Positions 1 through 12,063 of a DNA stretch of 64,000 nucleotides are shown here, piece by piece. The stretch is from the NCBI GenBank assembly GCA_037892935.1, contig JAYXKI010000006.1, positions 1,488,001-1,552,000 of the forward strand, written 5' to 3'. A model generated the notes under the pieces. That model was not told where the DNA came from. It saw only the letters and a program-made list of their open reading frames with translations, and did no database searches. Source of the stretch: Phlebopus portentosus. Lineage: Eukaryota > Basidiomycota > Agaricomycetes > Boletales > Boletinellaceae. A program made the position numbers and the translations under genes. Positions within the stretch are counted from its first letter, which is position 1; each line of letters begins with the position of its first letter.

Positions 1-1880
1 CTTTGGCTAAGCGTAATGCTCGTGTCGAGCGTCCGAGTGAGCACGTTAGAGACAGCGTTAGAATCTTCAACGGGGACTACGTAGCGGTATTGGGGTTGGG
101 GGTTCGAGGGTTTTCTAATATCATCCCGCTGCGGTGACGAACGTGAAACCGCCGGGGACTTAGGAATAGGGGGTGGCGACTGCTGCGCCTTCGAAGCCCC
201 TCTTCCCGGCGGTCCCACCTTAGTCGGAATGACTACTCCGTCGAACTTCTGCCTTTTACCAGTCGCCGCTTTCTTCTTTGCCTCATTGAGCAAGATTTCT
301 AAACGTTCCACTTCGTAATCGGTCTCTTCTGTCTGATCCTCGCCGATTTCCTGGAGCATAGCTGATGCTATCGGCTCGGCCGGGGTTTCCGGGTGCTCGG
401 CGACTTCAATGATGTTGACTGGATGTGACGGGTTCGGCTTTAGCAAGTTGTCAATTCGCTCCATCAGGTTCCGGCCCGAAACCCTACTTGATACGAAGGC
501 TCCGTTTGGCATGACTACTCGTCCGTTTGAGTCACGTAGACACTTTCCGGCCTGGATATACTCGAGTACCATCGGGCACGACCTTATAAAGTGGCCGGGA
601 TCGCTGCAGAACGCACATCCGGGCGTGCGAGCCAATGGGGCCGGTTGCGGACCTGTTGCGATTTGAGGGCCCTGGCCTCTAGTGAGCGATTCCAGTGTTA
701 CCTGAAAACCCTTCAGCGTTTCCCAAACTTTACTCAAGTCCGTTTCTTCCTTCTTGACGGTCATTCCATGTCCTCCCGACGATGCGCTCATCGTTGCGCT
801 CGTTCCGCCGCTCATCGGGTCGGATCCGATCTGATCGACTGCAGATCCCGAAAGAATGTACATGGCTGCGTTTGCTACTTTCTCGGTGTCGTAGGGGTCG
901 CCCCTCTCGTGGTCCGGGTCCTTGATTTCGAGCCTTTGCAGGATATCCTTCCTAGTCTGGCCCGAAATGCCTCGAAGAAACGCGAATTTCGAGTCGTTCT
1001 CGGTAAGTTTGTTGCTGGCAACTAGATACCTGGCTCTGCGTAGGAACTCGCGATGATAAGTGCCGAATTCATCTCTGGTGTGAATACCTTTCTCGGCCCA
1101 TTCGGCGATGAACTGCTCCAATTCGCCCCTAGAGTATCTCTTGCCGTCTGCCAAACTTGGATAAAGCTTCTTGACGGCCGTTTTGAAATTCCCGACGCTC
1201 GCAGGGGCGGCAGAAACTTCGGGTAGGGTCTCCCATACTTCTGCAACGTCAGTCTTCGCATAGTACAGGTACCCACGTCTGATGGTAGTCGACGCATCCC
1301 AGTTGGAATCTATTGCGATCGCATCCACGTCGTCGAAGAAGCGGAACAGTTCCTTCGGATCGGAACCGTCGAATACTGGTGCTCTCTTGTCACCTCGAAG
1401 AGGTGGTCTAACTGCAGCCATCTGGTTCGATATACGCTGCAACTGCTGATAATTGGTCTGAAGTTGGTTAAGGATCTGCAGGTTGCTTCCCAGTCCTTGG
1501 AGGTGGTGAGCGAGAGTCAATCCGCTTGGTTGCGACTGTTGCGCAAGCGGATCGACTTGGATCGCTTGATCGGAGGTTTGAGGCTGTCTGAGCCTAGCGG
1601 GGTCTGGGTAATTGAGTCGAACAGTGATATCCTCTGGCAACGAGGATTCTTGCTCGGAGAATTCGGTAGGTAGATCGGTTTCTTGGAAACTAAAAGGAGA
1701 CGATTCGGCCGACGGCTCGAACGATGGTAGGGTACTGGACTCGGTTAGAGGTGAAGGTTGAATTACTGAAGAACTTAGCGACGATGCTGTGGTGCTTCTA
1801 GCGCTTGCCCTCTGCCTAGGTGTCCGAGGTGTGACTTGGGGTAAGGCTTGGTGAACTACGGGGATACGGGCTGATTGGCT
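1..1880 (-). pseudogene. Retrotransposon gag-like polyprotein, partial, probably decayed at its 5' end
   Basis: The frame is open on the minus strand from 1880 to the left edge. It contains a Gln/Ser-rich N-terminal stretch, a capsid-like region (about 1380 to 900, with motifs such as SNWDAST and EVWETLPEV), and a CX2CX4HX4C zinc knuckle at 576-617 (CAFC...GHFIRSC). It ends in a tail containing PQYRYVVPVEDS, which resembles the gag-protease junction of Agaricomycete gypsy elements. Gag packages element RNA and the knuckle binds it. The first in-frame Met is near 1421, but the coding look extends upstream to an in-frame TGA at 1881-1883. A Pro-rich reading frame in another phase (2265-1999) could be the displaced N terminus, so a frameshift or stop has probably broken it. 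The family call is firm; intactness is doubtful. Confidence 0.85.
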
Positions 1881-2757
1881 TCAGGTAGTCTGAGTACTAC
1901 CTGGAGTTTGGTTACTCGTTTTGGACAAACAGTGAATTTCCCCCCTCGCCGTGGGCTCCACTTGAAACTCCTGTGCACTGTCTGATAGCTGAGGAGTGTC
2001 ACAGTTCTTGGGGGCTGTTCGGTAAGATTAAAACGAGTGGAAAGAGAAGGGTGACTCTTGGAGGGGAAAACTGGAGAAGCGCTGATGCGTCGATCTGGGT
2101 TCCGGAGCGGTTCCGGAAGGGATGGAGGAGAAATGGGATTGAAGGCTGCTGGATGTATGCGAGGGGGGGGGATTGGATTAAAGGAGATAGGCGAAGAAGC
2201 AAGGCGGGAGAAGTCGAAGCAAGGGGGATTGGCGGTGGCGGTGCGAAGGTAATCGATGTCCTCACAGGTAATCCCTCGATGGATTCGAACCCTGGAGGCG
2301 GAAGACGATGGGACGAAGCTTAGAGAAGGACTTCCCCTAAGCGCTGACGATTCGAAGGTGATCCCTTCGAGGATCCAACACGATATAACGGGTTACGACG
2401 AGTTACGACGAGTTTCGGTGGGTTACGAAGCGAAACGGAGCTATACGACGCGGAACGAAGCGATACGCAAGGGACTCAAGTGAGACCTTGCGTAGAGGCG
2501 TAGGGAGGAGAGATGAGGGTCTCTGACTTCAACACGGGTTGAACTGATCACACTGGGCTCGGGTACGACTGCAGAGCAGGAGACTCGAGGCGTATGAGAC
2601 AGAACTATCGTGTATTTGTGGGAGATAGAGTCGAGGAGAGTACAGGAAGAGTCGAATTGGTCTCGACTGTAGCTGAAGTGGGTTCAAGCCCGAGCTAAAC
2701 TGTTTTCTGCTAAAACTCTCCGGGCTAAAACTGGGCTCCTACTACAAGTTGCTCGCC

Positions 2758-2765
2758 TATTTATA
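2758..2765 (-). promoter_or_regulatory. TATA box of the LTR-like region
   Basis: TATAAATA on the minus strand, about 490 bases upstream of the Pro-rich leader frame, is placed as expected for a U3 promoter driving the gag transcript. The call rests on position and sequence only. Confidence 0.45.
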
Positions 2766-3480
2766 ACTTTGTCTGAACCTGAGCCATCGGAGCGTCAGGG
2801 AGCATAACGAAAGGAAATCGGAAGTGAAAATCATAAGGGAACGCACGGGAACAAGGTACGAGGTGAGCATATCTGGAAGGTGGCGAGATAATGACCATAG
2901 AGCATAATATGACATGTGAGCGCACACGGAATAATGAGCATAAGAATCATAAGGAACAAAACAAAATATGAACGCATATGGGACTCAAAAGGGGAAAAGC
3001 CGGAGCGCGTCGCGTCGGGTCGAAACTTGGGAGGTGTCGGGGGCCGATTGCGGATCCTTCAATTTACCTCTCGTGCCTGGGTTTAGTAAGACGAGCTAGC
3101 TAAGTCAGCCTTTGTAAGTTTTCGACTGGGTGGCTCGAGCGTCCGAAGGTTCTTCCTACGCAGCGGTCGAGTGCGAGAGGCTACAGTAGTCCGTTCCACT
3201 TCGAATCGAATCGATCCGCACTGAGTTCCGCTGTTACGATGCTGATCACCGCGGAACACGTGTCACGTGCACGATCTCGGACCTAGCGTGTCGATGCTTC
3301 TTACAGCGTTAACAGTAGTTTGGCTCTAGTGACTGCTAGACTGTTACTAGTCGTGTTTGGAATGCTGATCCTGTTGATCTGCCGATCGTGTCGATCTTGA
3401 TGCGAGTTTTTGAGCGGATCCTTTCAATGCAGTACCATGCAAGCATCTTGTTTTCTGTTCACTAACAACTTTTTTCTCAG

Positions 3481-4131
3481 AAACTCGCACGCAGTCTGTT
3501 TGAGATCCTCCCTAACTCCATGACTGATGAACGTATGGCCTCCACAATTACATGGATCAATAGTCCGCTTCGGAACAAACAAGAAGTTATCACGCTCGTT
3601 CGTATAGTCACGATTCGACAATGGTACAGACATGATCCAAATGTGCATTTTATTATTCATCTTCACTCATTATGCAACTGATCTACTTGTACAGAACAAG
3701 GCTGAACCATTCCGGCCTACCGTACGATTCCGCGATATGACAGAACAGTCCAACCGCAACAAGAATATCCGAAATGAACCCTTGAGCGCTCCCAAATCAA
3801 AACAGAAGGACAGTTCTGAAGATGATGAGGATGACAATGAGGAATTCTTGACGGAAAGGAGATCAATGTAAAGGGATTGGAGGACTCCGAAGATGATAAT
3901 GAAGCACTGGAAGGCATTGCGAAGAAACGATCGGAATTCGAAGGCTCGAAACTCGACTTGGAGAGTCAAGTTAACTTCGACTCCCCAGTACTACGTGATC
4001 TTCTCTCTGAGAATGGACTGTCGAAGAGTATCTCTGGCTATGAAGTGAAAGGTAACTCAAATGAGGAAGCATTGGAGTTTTCTGAAGGCAAAACAGTTGA
4101 TTTGGAGGATGATAGCTTCTGGAAAATGTAG
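3481..4131 (+). pseudogene. hAT-like transposase remnant (C-terminal dimerisation region plus acidic tail)
   Basis: After a clean acceptor (TTTTTTCTCAG, ending 3480) an exon 3481-3642 encodes LFEILPNSMTDERMASTITW and then SPLRN and IRQWYR. This matches the conserved C-terminal block of hAT/RNase-H-like transposases that are numerous in Agaricomycetes. A GTGCAT...TACAG intron (3643-3694) joins it in frame to an exon reading FRPTVRFRDM followed by a highly acidic tail. The frame then breaks at about 3838-3871: the acidic motif resumes in the next frame and runs to 4131, so there is a one-base indel or decay. No N-terminal zinc finger or catalytic core is present upstream, where the LTR element sits. 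Whether this was an active transposase or a domesticated gene cannot be told. Confidence 0.6.
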
Positions 4132-4525
4132 GTTGGACACAAATGTCTCATATTTTAAAGCCTACAGGTCTGCTAATATCGGAACTCTATACCATTTAAT
4201 CTGTTCTCCTACCTTATGACAAAATTATGCTCAATATAGCCCAAATATAGTTTTTTTGGACTTTATTCTCTCGTCTGAAGACACTAACTTGCATATATGC
4301 ATTACAAAGCGACTTTGTCATACCAAGTATATTAGAAATATACAAAAATGGAAATACATTCACAGCTGTTGGCAACATGTGGTTTATGTTGCCAATTCGC
4401 ACCCGACTTCAGCCACTGTTGCTAACAGGCCCATAGGAGCTTCCCCTCCTACACTAGAGAGAAGTGCGTTATGTAAGCGGACCTCAGCTCTCGAATTTAT
4501 TCAACGCGACTTGCGGCTTTCAACG
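4132..4525. other. Intergenic, upstream of the Arp10-like gene
   Basis: AT-rich in its first half. The Arp10 reading frame stays open upstream to an ATG at 4256, but the first 90 codons there look non-coding, so this is taken as 5' flank or UTR. Nothing else is seen. Confidence 0.4.
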
Positions 4526-6606
4526 ATGGCCAACGTAACATCGACACCTCGCTCGAAAGGCGCCACGGATCCAACAACTCCCGTGGGTAGTCGCCTTGCT
4601 GCTTCGGCTGCCTCCACTCTTCACTCGTCGCCTCACTATGCGACAACGCGTCGACATTCGCTGTATGGTACAGAAGATCGTATCATCATAGATCCAGGCT
4701 CACGGGTATGGAAAGTTGGATTCAGTGGTGAAGGACGCCCTCGAGAGGTGTTCTTTGCTGAGCCTGGTAACCGAACGTCCTTATGGAGCTTGACCCGAGA
4801 AACAGGGAGCGCCGAGCGCGAAGAGGAGGATAGGATGTTAAAGGTTAAATTCCAGGACAGATTACGAAAAGTATTCCATGAGTGAGTCCGGCAAACAAAT
4901 GTGCATTGCGAGTGTAGTTTTAATCTCATTCTCAGAATTCTTCTGACAGACCCTAAGTCTCGTAAAGTCATCATTGTCGAGCATCCTTTCCTGCCCTTAT
5001 ATATCAAAGACATGATGGCTAGCGTGCTCTTCGATAACTTACAGGTTCGTGAACTCTCGTCTTTGCGCAAACTGCAGATCTGATATACATCAAGATCCCA
5101 TTTCTTTCCTTTGTTTCGAGCCACATGTTAGCATTACTCGCTGTCGGAAGGATGACTGGACTAGTTCTCGACTGTGGATATCTTGAGTCCACCGTTCTTC
5201 CCGTAAGCTAGAAGACAGTGCTATTTGACAATCTGTGCTAATCCTGACAATAGATATTTGCATCCCGCCCTCTATTTCCTCAACTAAAAACAACACCTCT
5301 AGCAGGCAGCCGCTTCACTCTGCACTTGCGAGCCTTGGTACTCATGTTTGCAACGTACATTCCGCCATTAACAACCCTCGGAGGCGCAGCCAATATACCA
5401 GTCGCAACTCGGTCGATGCGCGTGCCAGAAGAAGTGCTGACGGATGCCGTGATGGAAGACATAAAAGCACGATGTTGTTTCGTCGGCGAGATGATTGATT
5501 CTGAAATGCATGCACCAACGTCTTTCGCGGATGATGGGTCAACGGAACCGGAGGTTCCACCTAGTGATTCAAGCCAGCCGGAGGTGGAGTCAGGAGTGAA
5601 CACGCCCGCCTCGCCGCCCTCAAGTCGACTCTCTTCGGTTACATCTCCATCAGGTCTGACGTCGCTTACCCGCGCACTAAGTCAAGCAGGGACAGGCTCT
5701 GGTTCTGGTTCTGGTGCTGCCGCTGAAGGGTTTGACCGAGCATCGGGTGAACGACACCTTCAAGCGATCGCGACTATGTACAGTCATTATTCGACTGCTA
5801 CTGATCTGCTCGTACGTATCGACCCTCCGCCTTCTCAGAATACCGGCACCGGGCAGGGAACACTGCGTATACCGGGATGGGTGCGCGAGCGCGCTGCGGA
5901 GGTGCTCTTCGAAGGCGGAGACGTTGACGAGGGCAGCGTCGCGGAAGTTATCCTCGACGCCTTGCTACGTGTTCCCGTCGATTTAAGACGAGCACTCGCA
6001 GGATCAATTTTAGTAGTCGGCGGGACCGCGATGCTTCCTGGCTTCATCCCACGATTACACAACGAACTCGTCCGTCTACTCACACACGAACCCACGCATA
6101 GAAGTCCATCGAGATCTAATCGACCTTCCCCACCCCTTTACGATCCTTATTCCCCACTTCGTCCGCTCGCGCCATATATCGCAATCCTCAACAATCCCTC
6201 GCCTCGACAGTCGGACTCAAATATCACAACAAGTGCCGGAAAGGCGCCTGCCTTCACACCGGCAATGCTTCCGTGGATAGGCGGGTCGCTCGCAGGGTGC
6301 GCTTTTCACTTATCTCCGTTCTCCCGTACAAACAAGTCCCCTAATTCTGATTTTTGTTCTCATACCAACAGAGCAATGAAAATCAGCGGCGCAGAGATCC
6401 CGCGAGAGAAATGGGACGAAGCAGAAGCAGGGGAAGAAGATATGGAAGAAGAGAACCTTGCTGCGCTCGCAAGCTCCATTCCGACAAAACGACCGGGCTT
6501 CCATTTACCTGATTGGACGAGAGCGGTTTTGCCGCCTGGTGCACCTCCAGCACCTCGCCCACCACGGATCGAAGTTACCCCTGTACAAATGGATGAGAGC
6601 CGATAA
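4526..6606 (+). CDS. ARP10: Actin-related protein, Arp10-like (dynactin pointed-end complex)
   Basis: Exons 4526-4881, 4936-5044, 5095-5202, 5254-6296 and 6372-6606 join in frame to about 616 residues. The actin fold is recognisable: a nucleotide-binding start (IIIDPGSRVWKVGFSGEG, residues about 51-68), the phosphate-2-like loop (GLVLDCGYLESTVLP) and the late GSILVVGGTAMLPGF motif. Known Arp10/Arp11 proteins cap the pointed end of the Arp1 filament in dynactin, which works with dynein at microtubules. Oddities are a disordered Ser/Pro/Gly insert (about residues 270-330, including a GSGSGSG run) and a proline-rich C-terminal tail. Fungal Arp10 proteins are usually shorter. Start 4526 was chosen because the preceding in-frame codons look like UTR. 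Another divergent Arp is possible but less likely. Confidence 0.8.
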
Positions 6607-7065
6607 TAATACCCCCACATACTTGTGTTTAATGATGCATCTATTGTTGAATGCACGCCCGAGTATATCTTTATGCACATGGTTCTATCTCGTGTCTCTC
6701 AGCAAGCGGTGCAATTTATTTCTCAAAGCAATATGTCGGCGCGAACCTCAATCCGGAAAAGGGGCCCGTGTCATTCAAAGTTTGTCTAACTGAAGACTGA
6801 AGAACCAACATGCGGAAGTTTTTTGAATTGCACAAGGAAGATAAGGCAAAAAGGCTCCGAAACTAAAATATGTGAATGTGGATGTAAGGGAAAGAATTGA
6901 ATTGAATCCGAATTGCATAAGGAATCCAAAGAATTACGAAGAGGAGTTAAAGATATTCAAAATGCGCAACTAAGGCGCAAAGGATTTGCGTTTATGTCGG
7001 GTATGCAAAATTTCGGTGACGCAAAGAAGAGGGTCGAATGAAATAAAGAATAGGAAACGAAAATT
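6607..7065. other. Convergent 3' region between the Arp10-like and PX-PB1 genes
   Basis: A-rich, low-complexity sequence between two gene ends that face each other. It presumably carries both 3' UTRs. No further gene is seen. Confidence 0.4.
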
Positions 7066-10000
7066 TTAGCGATTAAGAACATGAAGTGTGAGTTTTGCTC
7101 CCGAAGGGCAAGAACCAACAGCATCCAGCCAGTCGCGCTGAGAGAACATTATCCTCAGGGAGCTGGGATCCGTCATGCCGACACTCGACGCCGAGCTCGA
7201 CCGCGCACGTCCAGCAAGCTTCCGAAGTTGCTGGACCCGACCAGGGCCAGGTGGCTTAAACGCCAGCGAGAAGCTATCAGGGAGCGTGACGCCTTGCTGA
7301 TCGGCGAGCTTATGCCACAGCTTATCGCGCACGTCTGCGAGTGAGCTGCTTTTATCGATCCTGAATGCGACAATATGTTCGCCATAGATGGCTTTTATCG
7401 AGACAGCGTTCATGCCAGACTCTTCGGACAAAGAGGCTACTACGGATGGTGCGTAGGAACTTGTGCTTGGAGAAGGGCTAACGGACCTCAAGGGTGGCGA
7501 TGGGGCACCCACAGGCTTTATCGTGTTTCGGACGTTTGAATGCAAACCGGGAGATGTTGGTCGCTGTTGAGATGTCGGAGGACTGAATTGCCCAGCAAAC
7601 CTGTTATGCAACGGTCTTGAACGATTGCTCTCTGACTCAGTCGGGGAAGCATTGACGACATCTCGAGGATCGTTGATTCTGGTTTCGGTTGGCGAATGGA
7701 CGGGGCTAAATCCTATAGATGCAAGTTAGAAGAAGTGGACGCATCGCAATCTTTGATGCACTTACCATAAAAATATGCATCCATGTTCACTCCGTCCTCA
7801 GAATTCCGAGTAGAAACCGTCCTAGCAGGAGATCGCGAATTTCGTAAATCGGAACGTGCCAAAGTGGTTCCGTTCTCCACATGAGGCCTTGATGTAGATG
7901 GCGAAACTCCTACAAATCGAGCAGGACCAGGATGTGGCTGTCGTGGTGGAGGGATCATCATGTCCATAGAAGATTCAGTCATGAAGGTCCGAACGCTGCT
8001 GATGGAGTCGTGAGGTCGATAGTCGAACGAAGAGACACTCTGCCTATACTCTGTGGGAAAATTGGCTTCAAACTCGTCGTCCTCAAGCAAGGGGGAGTGA
8101 AGAATGATTGGGGATGAGGAGAGTTTGCGATCTATATCTTCGCAAGAAGCAACGGAACTCTGATACGAATAAGGTCGCACATCGACGCTCGACTGCGTGT
8201 CCGATGAATGCGCATTCCCAGAATTCGTTGAGCGCGACGAAGACCCTGAGCCTGACCCCGAACCCGAAGTCGTCGTGAGAACAGAGGACCGCGCAGACGG
8301 CGCCTCTGCTGGCGCTAGGTGCTGACCTGACGTCGGAGTTGAAGCACGTCCGCCCGTCAATGCCCGCAGCGCTTCCGCGTGCGCAGCAGCTGCACGATCT
8401 GACGGGGCCGGTACCGAGTAAGAACTCCACGCAGCACTATTCGGCCTTTCCTTGTAGCTGTCTGCGTCAGTAAAGCTCGACTGAGCGGAGAACCTCATTG
8501 ATTCAGTCGTCTCATGCCCAGGACTGGATCCAGATGGCTGAGAATCATACTGAGCATAATCAAACTTGAAGCCATTACTTTCATCGTCAAGCTCAGACTC
8601 ATCCTCCTCCTTTATCGTAAGATGCTGCAAGGCATGGTACCCTCCCAATCGCGACTCTATACTGTCCGATACCAGATATCCATGTTCGCGCCCAACAAAC
8701 ATCTCGTCCGCATCGAATGGTAATCCATCGCCATCCTCCAAGTCCACGATAACGGGATTGCTCTTATCTTCGATTTTGCTTTTTCTTTGCGCGTCGGAGT
8801 CTTCTGCCAGGATGATATCGCTGTAACGTATTTCCATGCGAGACTGAGGAGATCCAGGCCGCGTCAAGCGGGATGACGAAGGTGAGCCAGATGATGACGC
8901 AGTACTGAATGACGGTGGGGACATCGGCAACCTGTTACTTGTCGTACTCGCCGAGTCAGAGCTGTATCCGTTATCCATTGCGTCGGTGAAGTTCATGTTT
9001 GCGGGTGCTGAAGCAGGTGGATCGCGTAGCTCAGTGTCCGATGTATTCGCTGATAAGCCTGGCCCCGCACTCGTCGTATCCTGAAGAGTCTGCGCTCGCC
9101 TTCGAGGTGTCATACTCTCTTTGCTGGGCCCTGCTTCACTAGGAGACGGTGGTACGAGATTGATGGCGAGTTTCCCACTCTGCATGAATGCCGGTCGACG
9201 GGGGCTCCTATTCGTCGGTACCTGCTCCGATGCATTGGGGCTGGGCAGCTGTAGAGACAAATTGCTTGGGTTGAAGTAGATTCCTGAACTTCCTGAGCTA
9301 CTAAAGATGCTCGAGGCACGCGATCCAAGAGATTCTGAACGCCCACGCAAAGTGGACCTATCTATGTCTTTGCCCAGCTGCTTCTCTAGGCGATCCTGGT
9401 CTCGGCGCCAGAATCCAAAGAAGTCACGCACAACTCGTAGCTGACGGAGCTCTTTGATAAGGGCCGGGACGTCATCCCCTTCGTGGAGAAGAGTCTCGAT
9501 AAGCACTTTGAACTCCCGTCCACGTTGCTCAATAGTTTCTTTGCTTGCTTTGAATACGGTGCCTTTCTTCGTCAGGCGCGGAAGCAACTCATGGACATCC
9601 TTAGCAATCATGTTAGGATCTGGGCCGGGAGGCAAGGATTCGAATGATGCAGCTCGATGAAGCCGACGGATGGGGTCTTCGTGCTCATACATGCCATTCT
9701 TTTTAACTCCCTTACCAGCAAGTAATCTTGCACGTTTTTCCTTCGACATCAGCGAGTACTGAGCCTCAAGAAGGTCCTGGAAATAAAGGCAGTCTTCCCA
9801 CCGACGCCAGACTTCATATTCTGTTGCAAGAGGCGCAGTCGTTGAAGTATCGACAATCGTTTGGACTGCTGTGCTCGTTTGTGATCCACTGCTAGATCCG
9901 GAAGAGCCAGAAGTTCCTGATATGATCGAATGACGGTCAAGACTGTCATTGAGAGGCGTGATGAGCATGCCATAGCTAAAAGCATTGCCTGGACTTCATA

Positions 10001-10134
10001 TCAATACCATCCATGCCCCGTTAGGTAAAAGCGCGACTGACCGAACTTTTGCGGAGATAATACTTGAACTGCAAAGTGCCGAGGAGGCTGTTTGTAGACT
10101 GCCCTCTTGTATGCGTCGGCAGAGGGTGGGCCAT
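7066..10134 (-). CDS. PX domain and C-terminal PB1 domain protein
   Basis: Exons 10134-10047, 9988-7766 and 7712-7066 join to about 985 residues. The start MAHPLPTHTR was chosen because it opens directly into the PX-like segment (FKYYLRKS, then EYEVWRRWEDCLYFQDLLEA). The Arg/Lys-rich block after it and an extended helical segment (DVHELLPRL...VRDFFGFWRRDQDRL, about residues 130-215) fit a fungal PX protein. A long Ser/Thr/Pro-rich disordered middle follows. The C-terminal 90 residues (VSIKAIYGEHIVAFRI... to LTLHVLNR) look like a PB1 domain. PX domains bind phosphoinositides and PB1 domains pair with partners, so a membrane-linked polarity or trafficking scaffold is inferred, in the style of Bem1/Scd2 but without visible SH3 domains. 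The first donor (GTTCGG) is atypical, so exon 1 is the weakest part. Confidence 0.75.
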
Positions 10135-12063
10135 CGTCGGTACCCTGGAGAACGAGCATGAGTTGAGTTGAGAGATAAGTGGTGAAACCAGCGGCGACAT
10201 ACTACTCGGCCAGTAAAGCTTATGGCCTGCATGTGGTAACAACTCCCACTTTGGCTACGGACGCGTGATTATGCTTGTGTGAAAACGAGCACAGTGCAAC
10301 GCCGATAGCAAAGCCAGGGAGAACACGTCGCTGCAGATCTACTTTCTCTCTTCGTGAGTGCTGTCCACAGCTAAGTGGCTACCGTGTACGACGGCCGACG
10401 ACGCTTGGGCAAATCTGAGACCGGAATAGCTGGTCAGCCGGTGAACGGGTCTGGTTCGGAGGATCTAGATAACACGGTACGCACTCACGCTCTTCCTTTG
10501 TCGCCCTCACTGTCCTTGTCGCAGCTAAGGATGAGTTTTACGAGCTCGATGATTGCGACGATGAGCGCGAGCAGTCGAAGAAAATGCGAAAGAGAGGAAG
10601 AAATACGCCATATTGAACTGCAAGCGCAGGTTTAAGTTATTTTTATTGTTTCTGCCATTTTGGTTCTCTACATTCCTTCAGTCACGTGAGTCAATTCCCC
10701 ACCCCCTGGATCCAGGACGGACCATTGTTCAGTTTAACTCGTCACCTCATCCACACTCCTCGCCGTGTAATGGACACGTTCTCAATTTCATAGTTCGGAT
10801 ACACTGGGGAACGCAAGATCCGCAAGTCGTGAAACATATCATTTCAGCCATGCCTTCCCATGGATTTTCTCGTATATCCTCTTCCGACAATACAATTCTC
10901 ACTCGCACTGGCCTAATGGGGCCTCATATTGAGGCCATGATTCCGCTTCCATATTTTCATTCGACCGCCATTGTTTAGTATCCAATGATTAGATCGGGAT
11001 GATAACGTTCTCTTTGGCTCTCCATTCTAAGCTTCAGCAGCCGTTGGGAGTTTCTGGCGAGCACTATATATTTCATCCGTATTGCTACGAAAACACTCGA
11101 GCTTATGATGGTGACGGTTCCACAGAAACTGCTTGCATATGGACATCCTCAACACACACTGATGGTCATTCTCGCGGAGATTGACGGGCCTTTCTTATTT
11201 TCTTGCTAGTTTCCTTTTACGATCAGGACAAAAGAGCAATGCGACCCGTGCATGGCCAGTAGATGGACTCGGAGATCAGGAAGCATAATATGATCGGCGG
11301 ATTCTTACAATCCTCATAAGTAGCTCTTCAATTGTATTATCTGGACGCTATCTCCAATGGGATCGAAGTCAACGATAGGTGGCGATAGGAATTTGCGATA
11401 CACTACAATCATGTTTGTCCTGTCCTGGTAGGAGTCACAGGGGGTAAAACCCTATTTCCGAACCTGAAAATTTTGATCCGGGACTGGAATCTAGCCAATC
11501 AGAGGGAGCTTTCCAATTCTGTTTGCTATATAAGCGGCCCAGAAACGTAATTCTGCCCCTGTGGTAATTTGTCAGCAAAGTTTCCTCCCGTCATAGTGCA
11601 TGCATTTCAAAGACCTCACAACTTCTCCGAACACCCTAGCAGGAATGCTATGCATGCGTACCTGATCTTGGCAGGTTCTGTGTTATATGGGCGTGCACTG
11701 GGCGAGTCTTGAATCATTTACAGTTGAATAAAGGTACCTAGTTTTACACAAATTACGTCTGTGTTATTTAGCCTACGTGTATGATTAACCAGTCTTATAA
11801 TCATAGACTTTCTGGACTTTTTTCACAGTTCAAAAAAAATCCAATTCCACCAAGCTAACGCTAGGAACTCTCCCCTTGAGTGATCGTGTCTTGTCGGATT
11901 GATTGTGTGGCTATGCAAGAGATTGTCGTCCTCGCCTATCCTGGGTTGGGACCTACTTTAAGTTGCTACTCGATCAGTGCCTTCAACTTGCACTTGCACT
12001 TTCAAGCTGATTCCTAGACGCATTCATCTAAGTCTCATATCGCGCTTGAGAACTCATGCTAGA
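10135..12063. other. 1.9-kb intergenic region between divergent genes
   Basis: It lies between the PX-PB1 gene (leftward) and the Pof1-like gene (rightward), so it holds both promoters. Several short open frames occur (for example 10613-10978) but none shows domain content or splice-supported extension. A CCAAT/TATA pair at 11495-11534 is listed separately. Confidence 0.4.
11495..11534 (+). promoter_or_regulatory. CCAAT box and TATA box pair
   Basis: CCAAT (11495-11499) is followed 28 bases later by TATATAAG (11527-11534), a textbook arrangement for a plus-strand promoter. It lies 530 bases upstream of the next coding start, so it either drives a long 5' UTR of the Pof1-like gene or a separate transcript. 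It is supported by sequence pattern only. Confidence 0.4.

Larger units (their letters stand above)
1..3430 (-). mobile_element. Gypsy-like LTR retrotransposon, 5' part (runs off left edge)
   Basis: The minus strand reads as the 5' end of an LTR retroelement: a long gag frame with a CCHC zinc knuckle that continues off the left edge, preceded by a leader and an LTR-like region holding a TATAAATA box on the minus strand at 2758-2765. The outer limit of the LTR was not proven. Two related strings, GAAGGATCCGC at about 3052-3063 and GAAAGGATCCGC at about 3415-3427 (both minus), are candidate LTR starts and may mark nested insertions. Protease, reverse transcriptase and integrase would lie left of the window. 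The hAT-like gene remnant begins within about 60 bases of the right end, which suggests insertion into that gene. Confidence 0.8.

Noticed and set aside
2256..2310. tRNA-like TTCGAATCC string near the gag leader
   Set aside because: It resembles a Pol III B box, but no acceptor, D or anticodon stems pair around it. It may be part of a primer-binding region, which I could not prove.
4256..4525. Longer Arp10 N terminus starting at ATG 4256
   Set aside because: The extra 90 codons are AT-rich with UTR-like composition and have no actin-family similarity; ATG 4526 fits better.
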